Position numbers and translations under genes: made by a program
The notes under the pieces: generated by a model
Told to the model about the DNA's origin: nothing
The model's database searches: none
Seen by the model: only the letters and a program-made list of their open reading frames with translations
NCBI RefSeq assembly: GCF_005938225.1
Contig: NZ_VCPC01000004.1
Coordinates: 1-64,000, forward strand
Source of the DNA: Arenibacterium halophilum
GTDB lineage: Bacteria > Pseudomonadota > Alphaproteobacteria > Rhodobacterales > Rhodobacteraceae
Length of the DNA: 64,000 bases
Reading direction: 5' to 3'
Shown: positions 18,293 through 26,036 of the stretch, piece after piece
Position numbering within the stretch: the stretch's first letter is position 1
Layout of the letters: every line of letters begins with the position of its first letter

Positions 18293-19561
18293 GTGGCAGA
18301 CCCTCATACCTCGGCCCGGCAAAGCGCGATCTACCTGCTGGATCAGGTCCTGGGCGAAGGCCGGCTGCTGTCGGAATGCCTTGGCGCCGGGGCGCTGGAT
18401 CACCTGGCCCCGCCCGAACGCGCCCGCGCCCAGCGGCTGGCGACGGATACGCTGCGCGGGCTGGAGCGCGCCGACAGGCTGTTGCAGAAACACCTGCGCA
18501 AGTACCCGCCGCTGACCGTGCGCAACGCGCTGCGCCTTGGCACGCTGGAACTGACACAGGGCGAGGCCGCGCATGGCGTGGTCAATTCGATGGTCCAGAT
18601 CGTCAACCGCCACCGCCGCCACGGCGCGCTCAAGGGGCTGGTGAACGCGGTACTGCGCAAGGTCGCCGATGGCGCGCCCGAGGCATGGGAAACGCTGCGC
18701 CCCCCGCGCCTGCCGAAATGGCTGCGCGGTCCGCTGGTCTCTGCCTGGGGCCCCGATGCCGTTGCCGCGATGGAACGCGCGCATCTGGCCGGCGCCCCGC
18801 TCGACATCACGCCGCGTAATGACGCGACACTCGACATTCCTGGCGCCGTGGCGCTGCCCACCGGGTCGCTGCGGCTGGTCGAGGCCGGTCAGGTCTCGGC
18901 GCTGCCGGGGTACGACGCGGGCACATGGTGGGTGCAGGACGCCGCCGCCGCCCTGCCCGCCCGCCTGCTGAACACGCAACCCGGTGAATCGGTGCTGGAT
19001 ATGTGCGCGGCCCCCGGCGGCAAGACGCTGCAACTGGCAGCCGCTGGCGCCAAGGTCACCGCGCTGGATATCTCCGACTCGCGCATGGCCCGCGTGCGCG
19101 AGAACCTGTCCCGCTGCACGTTGGAAGCCGAAATTGTAGTGGGCGATGCCGTGGAGCACACGGGCACCTACGACGCGATCCTGCTGGATGCGCCCTGCTC
19201 TGCCACCGGCACCATGCGCCGCCACCCCGATCTGCCCCACGCCAAGGACGGCAGCGAGTTTGGCGAGTTGATCGAACTGCAAAGCCGGATGCTGGCCCAC
19301 GCCTGGGGCCTGCTGAAACCAGGCGGTCGGCTGGTGTTCTGCACCTGCTCGCTGCTGCCCGACGAAGGCGAGGTTCAGGTCGAAGAGGCGCTGGCCATCC
19401 ACCCTGACATGCGCGCCGACAGGGATGCCGCCGCCGCCTTGCCCGGCATCGCACCCGAGTGGATCACCGAAGAAGGCGGGCTGCGTCTGCGCCCGGATTA
19501 CTGGGCCGATCAAGGCGGCATGGACGGCTTCTACATGGCGCTGCTGCACAAGGCTCCCTAG
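18293..19561 (+). CDS. rsmB: RsmB/NOP family RNA cytosine-C5 methyltransferase
   Basis: 422 aa with a GTG start preceded by AGGAAGGAAACAGC. An N-terminal NusB-like RNA-binding domain (residues 5-135) precedes a SAM-dependent Rossmann methyltransferase with SAM loop DMCAAPGGKTLQLA. Motif IV DAPCSATGTMRRHP holds one catalytic cysteine and motif VI FCTCSLLPDEGE the other. This architecture matches RsmB, which methylates C967 of 16S rRNA. Exact target is inferred from architecture. It is followed 82 bp later by a heparinase-like gene. Confidence 0.93.
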   Translation: MADPHTSARQSAIYLLDQVLGEGRLLSECLGAGALDHLAPPERARAQRLATDTLRGLERADRLLQKHLRKYPPLTVRNALRLGTLELTQGEAAHGVVNSMVQIVNRHRRHGALKGLVNAVLRKVADGAPEAWETLRPPRLPKWLRGPLVSAWGPDAVAAMERAHLAGAPLDITPRNDATLDIPGAVALPTGSLRLVEAGQVSALPGYDAGTWWVQDAAAALPARLLNTQPGESVLDMCAAPGGKTLQLAAAGAKVTALDISDSRMARVRENLSRCTLEAEIVVGDAVEHTGTYDAILLDAPCSATGTMRRHPDLPHAKDGSEFGELIELQSRMLAHAWGLLKPGGRLVFCTCSLLPDEGEVQVEEALAIHPDMRADRDAAAALPGIAPEWITEEGGLRLRPDYWADQGGMDGFYMALLHKAP

Positions 19562-19643
19562 ACAGCGGCAAACAAGGGGAGACTCGGGCCCGCCCAGACT
19601 GTATGCTTCGCCAAAGCGCCAGAGAGCGTAAGAGGCAGGGCAG

Positions 19644-21386
19644 ATGTCGCACCCGAGAACACTGGCAGACCGGCGCACCCGGTTCCTGAACCGGCTATAC
19701 GCGCGGCTGGCCCGGCGTCAGCCGGCAGCCACGGGATTCGTGTCGCAGCCCGAACCCCGCACCATCGGCAGCTTTGCTCGCGGTCGACAGCTGATCGCCG
19801 GGAATATCCTGTTCGCCGGGTATCTTGTGGAAAGCCCCGACACTGCACTCTGGGATGTCGAGGCCCCGAATGCCTCGTTCGACGACGAACGCCACGGGTT
19901 CGGCTGGCTCGACGATCTGGCCGCCGTGGGCGACCCGGCGGCGCGCGCCAAGGCTCAGCGCTGGGTCTGGGGCTGGATCGAGGCCTATGACAACGGCACC
20001 GGCCCGGGTTGGACACCGGATTTGACCGGGCGGCGGCTGATCCGCTGGATCAATCACGCGCTGTTCCTGCTGCGCGGACAGGACAAGGAGTCGGGCGATC
20101 TGTTCTTTCGGGCGCTGGCGCGGCAAATCTGGTTTCTGTCGCGGCGCTGGCAGGCGGCGGCCCCCGGCCTGCCCCGGTTCGAGGCGCTGACCGGGCTGAT
20201 CTATGGAGGGCTGACGCTGGAGGGCAAGGAAGACATGGCCGACCCGGCCGTGCGCGCGCTGTCGCAGGAATGCGCGCGCCAGATCGACGCGCAGGGCGGG
20301 CTGCCCACCCGCAACCCCGAAGAGCTGCTCGAGGTGTTTACCCTGCTGACATGGGCCGCCGCCGCGTTGCATGATGCGGGGCGCGGCGTGCCCAACGCCC
20401 AGACGGCTGCCATCACCCGTATCGCCCCGACCCTGCGCGCACTGCGCCATGCCGACGGCTCTCTCGCCCGGTTCCATGGCGGCGGGCGCGGTGTAGAAGG
20501 CCGGCTGGATCACGCTCTGGCCGCCAGCCATGTGAAACCCGGCGCGCCCAAGGGCCTGACGATGGGGTTCGCCCGGATGAGCGCCGGGCGCACCAGCGTC
20601 ATCATCGACGCCAGCGCCCCACCATCCGGGCCCGCCTCGTTCAACGCCCATGCCTCGACACTGGCCTTCGAGCTGACCTCGGGGCGGCGGCCCCTGGTGG
20701 TGAACTGCGGGTCCGGCGTGACCTTTGGCCGGGAATGGCGCCGGGCCGGGCGCGCGACGCCGTCACACTCCACGCTTTGCATCGAAGGCGCCTCGAGCGC
20801 GCGACTGGCCGCCCCCGAGCGTGGCATGACACAAGAGCTGCTGATCGACGGGCCCGAGCACGTGCCGGTCGAGATTTCGGAAATGTCGGACGGGCTGCGG
20901 TTTCAGGGCGGGCACGACGGCTTCGTCCAGCCTTTCGGCCTGACCCACGCGCGCACGCTTGATCTGTCCTTCGACGGGCGCGGGATGGCGGGCGAGGATA
21001 TGCTGCTGACCATGGACAAGACGGCGCGCAAACGGTTCGACCGCGCGATGGATGCCGTCAACCTGACCGGGCTGACCTTTGCAATCCGCCTGCATCTGCA
21101 CCCCGATGTGGATGCCACCGTCGATCTTGGCGGGGCGGCGGTGTCGATGGCGCTGAAGAGTGGCGAAATCTGGGTGTTCCGCCACGACGGTACATATTCA
21201 CTGGACCTAGAACCCAGCGTCTACCTTGAAAAAGGCCGCCTGAAGCCGCGTGCGGCACAGCAGATCGTACTGTCGGGCCGCGCGATGGAGCCCGCCACCC
21301 GAATTCGCTGGTCGCTGTCAAAGGCACATGAAACCGCGATTGCCATCCGCGATCTGGCCAAGGATGATATTTCGTTCGAGGGGTGA
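19644..21386 (+). CDS. Heparinase II/III family protein
   Basis: 580 aa. An N-terminal (alpha/alpha) toroid-like part is followed by a beta-sandwich with the heparinase II/III-like signature around residues 300-400 (AHASTLAFELTSGRRPLVVNCG, then HSTLCIEG). Family members cleave uronic-acid-containing polysaccharides; conserved alphaproteobacterial homologues next to rsmB have no proven substrate. No signal peptide is visible at the N-terminus. It ends at a dispersed repeat (21394-21558) shared with dinB from the other side. Confidence 0.85.
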   Translation: MSHPRTLADRRTRFLNRLYARLARRQPAATGFVSQPEPRTIGSFARGRQLIAGNILFAGYLVESPDTALWDVEAPNASFDDERHGFGWLDDLAAVGDPAARAKAQRWVWGWIEAYDNGTGPGWTPDLTGRRLIRWINHALFLLRGQDKESGDLFFRALARQIWFLSRRWQAAAPGLPRFEALTGLIYGGLTLEGKEDMADPAVRALSQECARQIDAQGGLPTRNPEELLEVFTLLTWAAAALHDAGRGVPNAQTAAITRIAPTLRALRHADGSLARFHGGGRGVEGRLDHALAASHVKPGAPKGLTMGFARMSAGRTSVIIDASAPPSGPASFNAHASTLAFELTSGRRPLVVNCGSGVTFGREWRRAGRATPSHSTLCIEGASSARLAAPERGMTQELLIDGPEHVPVEISEMSDGLRFQGGHDGFVQPFGLTHARTLDLSFDGRGMAGEDMLLTMDKTARKRFDRAMDAVNLTGLTFAIRLHLHPDVDATVDLGGAAVSMALKSGEIWVFRHDGTYSLDLEPSVYLEKGRLKPRAAQQIVLSGRAMEPATRIRWSLSKAHETAIAIRDLAKDDISFEG

Positions 21387-21393
21387 CGCCACA

Positions 21394-21558
21394 GGGGGCG
21401 CTGCCCCAACCGCCGGGAGGCGGCAGTAAGGGAAGGAGGGGCCCTGCCCCCGTCCCTTCGGGCCTCCCCCGGAGTATTTGTGGAATAATGAAGCGGGTCA
21501 GAAACCATACTCTTTGGGGTTCAAATATCCCCGCCGGAGGCATTGCGCGCAGCGCAAT
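21394..21558. repeat. Dispersed BIME-like repeat, copy A
   Basis: Two inverted units. Unit 1 (about 21444-21492) contains CTGCCCCCGTCCC and CCCCCGGAGTATTT...GGAATAATGAA. Unit 2 (about 21511-21558) contains TTCAAATATCCCCGCCGGAGGC and closes with the hairpin ATTGCGC-GCA-GCGCAAT (21542-21558). Copies B (40931-41072) and C (51381-51505) share both units. It lies between convergent genes. Confidence 0.85.
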
Positions 21559-21566
21559 CTGCTGCC

Positions 21567-22820
21567 CTACCGCAAGGCGCGCCCCTTCACGATGGCGCTG
21601 GCGCCGAACCGGCCCCGCAAGGTGTCAGCGGCGCGTTCGGCCTGGGCGCGACGTGCTGCCTGCGGGTCGAGCAGATCACCAGAAAAATTTGCCTCGGACG
21701 CGGAGCAGAGATCGGACAAGCCGGTTCCGATCAAGCGGAAAGGCGCTTGCTGCGCCGACTGGTCGAAAACGGCGCGTGCCGTTCTGTAGATCGTGTCGGC
21801 AATCTGTGTCGGCTCTCGCAAGGTGACCCGGCGCGTCAGCGTGGTGTGATTGGCGCGTTTCAGCTTCAGCGTCACCACGCGCCCCGCCAATCCACGCGCC
21901 TTGGCGCGGTCCGATACCTTTTCCGCCAGGCGCCAGATGTGACCGTCAAGGATGTCCGGGTCGCCGGTATCTTCGTGAAAGGTGGTTTCATTCGAGATGG
22001 ATTTCACCGGCTCGTGTGCCGAGACCCGGCGTTTATCCTCGCCCCGCGCGAGGTGCCAGAGTCGGTCGCCCATGGACCCGAATCGGCCCGACAGCGCCAG
22101 CCGGTCCCAGCGCAGCAGATCTGAAAACGTCCGGATGCCGGCCCGGTCCAGCGACTCCTGCGCGGAAGGCCCGATGCCCCAGATCAGGCGCACCGGCTTG
22201 TCGTGCAGAAACGCGCCCGTTTCCGCCTTGCCGATCACCGAAAAGCCGCGCGGTTTTTCGAGATCCGAGGCAACCTTGGCCAGAAACTTGTTGTGCGACA
22301 GGCCGATCGACCCGGTCAGCCCCAGTTCGGACTTCATGCGTTTCGTCAACCGCGCCAGCATCACGGCAGGCGGCGCGCCGTGCAGCCGTGCGGTGCCGCC
22401 GAGGTCCATGAAGGCCTCGTCCAGCGAGAGCGGCTGAATCGCCGGAGTCAGGTCTTCCATCATCGCGCGGATTTGGCGCGAGACCTCGACGTAGACATCC
22501 ATGCGCGGCTTGATGATCACCGCCTCGGGGCAGAGCTTCAGCGCCTGAAACATCGGCATGGCCGAGCGGACGCCGCGAATCCGCGCGATATAGCAGGCGG
22601 TAGATACCACCCCGCGCTTGCCGCCGCCGATGATCACCGGCTTGTCCGCAAGGCTGGGATCGTCGCGCTTTTCAACGCTGGCATAGAAGGCATCGCAATC
22701 CATATGCGCGATCGAGAGGTCGAACAATTCGGCGTTCGCCACCATGCGCGGGCTGCCGCAGGACGGGCAGCGTCGGGCGGCATCGCAGGTCGACAGGCAA
22801 TCGCGGCAGAGGGCAGGCAT
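21567..22820 (-). CDS. dinB: DNA polymerase IV (Y-family, DinB)
   Basis: 417 aa. Translesion polymerase. Acidic catalytic residues sit in IAHMDCDAFYASVE and the SLDEAFMDL motif; the little-finger region follows in the second half. The N-terminal CRDCLSTCDAARRCPSCGSPR is a zinc-ribbon-like four-cysteine extension seen in alphaproteobacterial DinB forms. I chose the ATG at 22820 over the in-frame TTG four codons upstream. No clear GTTC-N7-GTTC LexA box was found near the start, so SOS control is not supported here. Confidence 0.95.
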   Translation of the reverse strand: MPALCRDCLSTCDAARRCPSCGSPRMVANAELFDLSIAHMDCDAFYASVEKRDDPSLADKPVIIGGGKRGVVSTACYIARIRGVRSAMPMFQALKLCPEAVIIKPRMDVYVEVSRQIRAMMEDLTPAIQPLSLDEAFMDLGGTARLHGAPPAVMLARLTKRMKSELGLTGSIGLSHNKFLAKVASDLEKPRGFSVIGKAETGAFLHDKPVRLIWGIGPSAQESLDRAGIRTFSDLLRWDRLALSGRFGSMGDRLWHLARGEDKRRVSAHEPVKSISNETTFHEDTGDPDILDGHIWRLAEKVSDRAKARGLAGRVVTLKLKRANHTTLTRRVTLREPTQIADTIYRTARAVFDQSAQQAPFRLIGTGLSDLCSASEANFSGDLLDPQAARRAQAERAADTLRGRFGASAIVKGRALR

Positions 22821-22973
22821 CGCAAGAACCAAACTTCGGGGCTACAGCTGCAGCGCGGGCCTTCCCGACGCGACGCGCGGCAGGGCTGGATGGCGGGGCT
22901 GCACGCCCTTATATCCGGCAAGTGCCCCTGGTGCCAGACCAGAGCGCACCGCAACACCGAAAGGCCCTGCCCC

Positions 22974-23414
22974 ATGACCCGACCGCCAGATCATCGCGAC
23001 ATGGGACAGGAGTTCGCCGGGGCCAAGCTGATCCTGTTTCTGGGCGATGACTTGCTGGTGCTGCATCGGGACGATCGCACCGATATCCCGTTTCCCGATG
23101 GGCGCGATTTCCCCGGTGGCGGACGCGAAAACGCGGAATCGCCGGTGAGTTGCGCGTTGCGCGAAACCCGCGAGGAAACCGGGCTGATCCTTGCGCCCGG
23201 CGACATCTCGTGGGCCCGCGCGGTGCAACGCCCCCACGGGCTGGTCTGGTTCTTCGCCGCTCATTTGCCGGCGCGACGTGTCGGTGATGTTGTCTTTGGC
23301 GGCGAGGGGCAGGGCTGGATGTTGATGCGCCCCGACGCATATTGCGCCCATCCCAAGGCGATTCCGCCCTTTGTCGAGGTTCTCCGCGGTTATCTGGCGG
23401 ACCGGGCTGACTGA
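22974..23414 (+). CDS. Nudix hydrolase
   Basis: 146 aa. The Nudix box is complete in residues ~50-72: G-x5-E-x7-REUxEExGU reads GGRENAE, SPVSCAL, RETREETGL. Nudix enzymes hydrolyse nucleoside diphosphates linked to another moiety with Mg2+. The specific substrate cannot be read. The ATG at 22974 has AAAGG about nine bases upstream. It is divergent from dinB. Confidence 0.9.
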   Translation: MTRPPDHRDMGQEFAGAKLILFLGDDLLVLHRDDRTDIPFPDGRDFPGGGRENAESPVSCALRETREETGLILAPGDISWARAVQRPHGLVWFFAAHLPARRVGDVVFGGEGQGWMLMRPDAYCAHPKAIPPFVEVLRGYLADRAD

Positions 23415-23462
23415 ACTCTCCGCCCGGTCGCGGGCCCTGTGCGCGATGCCCTATACGAAAGG

Positions 23463-23485
23463 CCCCCCGCTGCGAGGGCGGGGGG
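23463..23485 (+). other. GC hairpin after the Nudix gene; otherwise no gene in 23415-23648
   Basis: CCCCCCGC (23463-23470) and GCGGGGGG (23478-23485) form an eight-base stem 49 bp after the Nudix stop. No T-tract follows, so termination by it is doubtful. The rest of the gap up to the pyrF stop holds no ORF with family features; nothing else was seen. Confidence 0.35.
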
Positions 23486-23648
23486 AGGTAACGAACCACA
23501 GGAAGAAAAGGTCCGTTGGGGGAGTGTCTCGCCCCTATCTTCCCGCGAAAGCTGTAAATTTGGAATCTTTTTAAGGCACCCCACCGGAATCCACGGAATG
23601 CTGTGGCACGTGGGGCACAGGTGGACAGTGTACAGCTAAGCCATTTCC

Positions 23649-24344
23649 TTAGACGGTTGCCAATTCGTCCAGAACCGCGCGGGCCGCGTCGCCCGGGTTG
23701 GCCGCGGCCCAGATCGGGCGCCCGACCACGATATGATCGGCCCCCGAGGCGACCGCGCTGGCGGGGGTTGCGACCCGCTTCTGATCGCCCAGATCGGCCC
23801 CAGCCGGGCGCACGCCCGGTGTCACGATCAACCGGCCCGCGGCACTCTCCAGCGCGCGAATGGCCGCCGCCTCGTTTGGCGAGGCTATGACACCGTCGGC
23901 CCCGGCCTCAAACGCGCGATGGGCGCGGTCGGTCACCAGCTTGTCTATTTCGCCCGGCACGATCAGGCTGGCATCCAGATCGGCCCGGTCCAGCGAGGTC
24001 AGGATGGTGACGGCAAGGATTTTCAAATCGCTGCCCGCCGCACCCTCTTTCGCGGCCCGCACCACATGCGGATCACCATGCACGGTCAGAAAATCCAGAT
24101 CGAACTGCGCCAGCCCGCGCACCGCCTTTTCGACGGTGGCCGAAATATCGAACAGTTTCATGTCCAGGAAAATGCGTTTCCCCTGCTCCTGCTTCAGCTC
24201 GTTCGCGAGCGCGAGGCCGCCCCCTGTCAGCATCCCCAAACCGATTTTGTAAAAGCTGACCGACTCGCCCAGCTGTTCGGCAAGGGCAAGCCCCTGCACG
24301 GCGTTGGGCACATCAAGGGCAACGATCAGGCGGTCATCGGACAT
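23649..24344 (-). CDS. pyrF: Orotidine 5'-phosphate decarboxylase
   Basis: 231 aa. Last step of UMP synthesis. Visible: LIVALDVP at the N-terminus, the catalytic charged set FLDMKLFDIS, LTVHGDP, and the C-terminal phosphate-binding VTPGVRPAG and DHIVVGRPIW. ATG 24344 has AGGAGC upstream; the frame to 24440 has none. Expressed away from the low-complexity membrane protein gene. Confidence 0.97.
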   Translation of the reverse strand: MSDDRLIVALDVPNAVQGLALAEQLGESVSFYKIGLGMLTGGGLALANELKQEQGKRIFLDMKLFDISATVEKAVRGLAQFDLDFLTVHGDPHVVRAAKEGAAGSDLKILAVTILTSLDRADLDASLIVPGEIDKLVTDRAHRAFEAGADGVIASPNEAAAIRALESAAGRLIVTPGVRPAGADLGDQKRVATPASAVASGADHIVVGRPIWAAANPGDAARAVLDELATV

Positions 24345-24471
24345 ATCGGGGGCTCCTGTCGGGTAGGGTCGCGCCGGACCTAACCGAAGCGCGGAACTCT
24401 TGCCAGCCTCAATGCGTTGAACCCCGTCAGGCATAGGCATTCAGATATTTGCATCCACGCGGGAGAACATC

Positions 24472-25854
24472 ATGGCGGACGAGCCGGAACGGGACGACAC
24501 CCCAGAGACAACGAAATCGGAAGCGACGGCGCCCACTGAAATATCAAAACCCAAAAAATCGTCAATCAACGTTGCCCCGCTGATCGTGGGGATGGGCGTG
24601 GCGGTTGCAATCCTGATTGCCGTGGGCATGGGGTTCTCCGGCGATGACGACAATGCCGCCATGACAAGTACCGCACCGACCACCGAACAGCCGAATGCCG
24701 AAGAACAGGCTGAGGCCGGGGCGTCCGATGCCGCCGAGACCGAAACCGCCGAAGCGGACGCCGCTTCCGATCAGGCTTCCGAGCAGACCGAACAGACCGC
24801 AGCCAACGGCGATGCGGACGCCGAGACAGCAGAGACGGGCACTGAAGAGGACACCAACACGGCGGGGGCGGACACCACGCAGACGGATGCCGCCGAAACC
24901 GGTGAGACGCAGCAGGCCGATGCCGCGACCACCGATGACGCCGCAGACGCCGAGCAGACCGCCGCAGCCGAAACCGACGGTGCCGACGAACAGACCGCCG
25001 CAGCCGAAGGCACCGACGAGAGCGCCAACGATGCATCTGCTGAAGACAGCGCAACCGAGGCCCCGGCTGAAGGCAGCACCGCCGATACCGAAGTTGCCGC
25101 AGCCGAGCAGCCGGATACAGAGTCGGATACTGCAGCCGCGGAGAGCGCGCCCACAGGCGACACCTCAACTGCTGACAGCACCGAATCCGAGCAAACGGCT
25201 GACGCCAGCGAAACCAGCCAGCAGGATCCTGCAGCCACCGGTTCCGAAGGCGAAACCGAGCAGGCTGACGCGACCGATGCCACCGCAAGCGGCGCTTCGG
25301 CTTCGACCGAGCCGCAGCAGGCCGAGGCCACGGCCAACGCGAATGCCGCTATGGAAGAGCAGCAAGCGGCAGAAGCCACGCAACAGTCTGCCGAAGACAG
25401 CGCAGGGACCGACGCGTCTACTCCGGCTGAAAGCGCCGATGAAACCGAAACCGCAGCTGCGAATGCGGAACAAACCGGCACAGAGGCAACCGAAACCGCC
25501 AGCGCCGAAACGGGCCAACAGTCCAGCGAACCGGCCAGCGAATCGGAAAGCGCGACCGCGGCCTCGACCACAGAGTCTGGCGCCGCCGAAAGCGATGAGC
25601 AGCAGCCCCAGACCGCAGCAGCTGACGAAAGCGCAAGCGAGCCGACCGAAACCGCCGATGCATCGGATTCCGAAGACCCGGCCCCCGACGCCGATATGCA
25701 CCTGAAGGCGCTTGAAGCCTCGGCCACGGCGGCATTGGACGCCTCGCGCGCCGCATCGAAAGCCGCGCAGGAAGCGGCCGAAGCGGCGGCCATGGCAGTG
25801 GATGCCTATCGCCGTGCCAGCGAAGCCAGCAAGGCGCTGAACGCCGGCGAATAA
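24472..25854 (+). CDS. Single-pass membrane protein with a long acidic low-complexity domain
   Basis: 460 aa, unrecognised. Residues 1-32 are a charged N-tail, 33-55 a single transmembrane segment (VAPLIVGMGVAVAILIAVGM), then about 350 residues made almost only of Ala, Glu, Thr, Asp, Ser, Gln and Gly with no aromatic or cysteine residues. The last ~50 residues form an Ala-rich amphipathic helix (KALEASATAALDASRAA). There is no lipobox. Orientation is probably N-in with the acidic region in the periplasm (inference). GGGAGAAC precedes the ATG, and a terminator follows the stop. Confidence 0.75.
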   Translation: MADEPERDDTPETTKSEATAPTEISKPKKSSINVAPLIVGMGVAVAILIAVGMGFSGDDDNAAMTSTAPTTEQPNAEEQAEAGASDAAETETAEADAASDQASEQTEQTAANGDADAETAETGTEEDTNTAGADTTQTDAAETGETQQADAATTDDAADAEQTAAAETDGADEQTAAAEGTDESANDASAEDSATEAPAEGSTADTEVAAAEQPDTESDTAAAESAPTGDTSTADSTESEQTADASETSQQDPAATGSEGETEQADATDATASGASASTEPQQAEATANANAAMEEQQAAEATQQSAEDSAGTDASTPAESADETETAAANAEQTGTEATETASAETGQQSSEPASESESATAASTTESGAAESDEQQPQTAAADESASEPTETADASDSEDPAPDADMHLKALEASATAALDASRAASKAAQEAAEAAAMAVDAYRRASEASKALNAGE

Positions 25855-25876
25855 CGCCGCCACAAACGACCTGAAC

Positions 25877-25906
25877 AAAGGGCTGGCCAATGGGCCGGCC
25901 CTTTTT
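25877..25906 (+). terminator. Intrinsic terminator after the low-complexity protein gene
   Basis: Stem AGGGC-T-GGCC against GGCC-G-GCCCT with loop AATG, followed by TTTTTACG. It separates this gene from the clpB promoter. Confidence 0.85.
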
Positions 25907-25930
25907 ACGTTCTTCTCGCGCTCACAAGGT

Positions 25931-25958
25931 CTTGAAGCGCGCGCATCCGTCCCCAAAT
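25931..25958 (+). promoter_or_regulatory. RpoH (sigma-32) type promoter of clpB
   Basis: CTTGAA (25931-25936), a 14-bp spacer, then CCCCAAAT (25951-25958). This matches the heat-shock consensus CTTGAA-N(13-17)-CCCCATNT and lies about 80 bp upstream of the clpB start, just after a terminator. Confidence 0.7.
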
Positions 25959-26036
25959 TGAACCCGAGGCCCAACTCAGGGGTGTGCCGCAAAGCCGGGC
26001 ACCACATCAACCGGGCGCTTAACGAAGGAGAGCAAG

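Noticed and set aside
21500-21560. GGTTCAAAT-like stretch as a tRNA T-arm
   Set aside because: It belongs to the dispersed repeat; no acceptor or anticodon arm can be built around it.
24695-25793. Long frames on both strands over the low-complexity gene
   Set aside because: Explained by GCN/GAN codon repetition of the real gene in frame from 24472; Pro/Arg-rich or Ser/Ala-rich products have no start signals.
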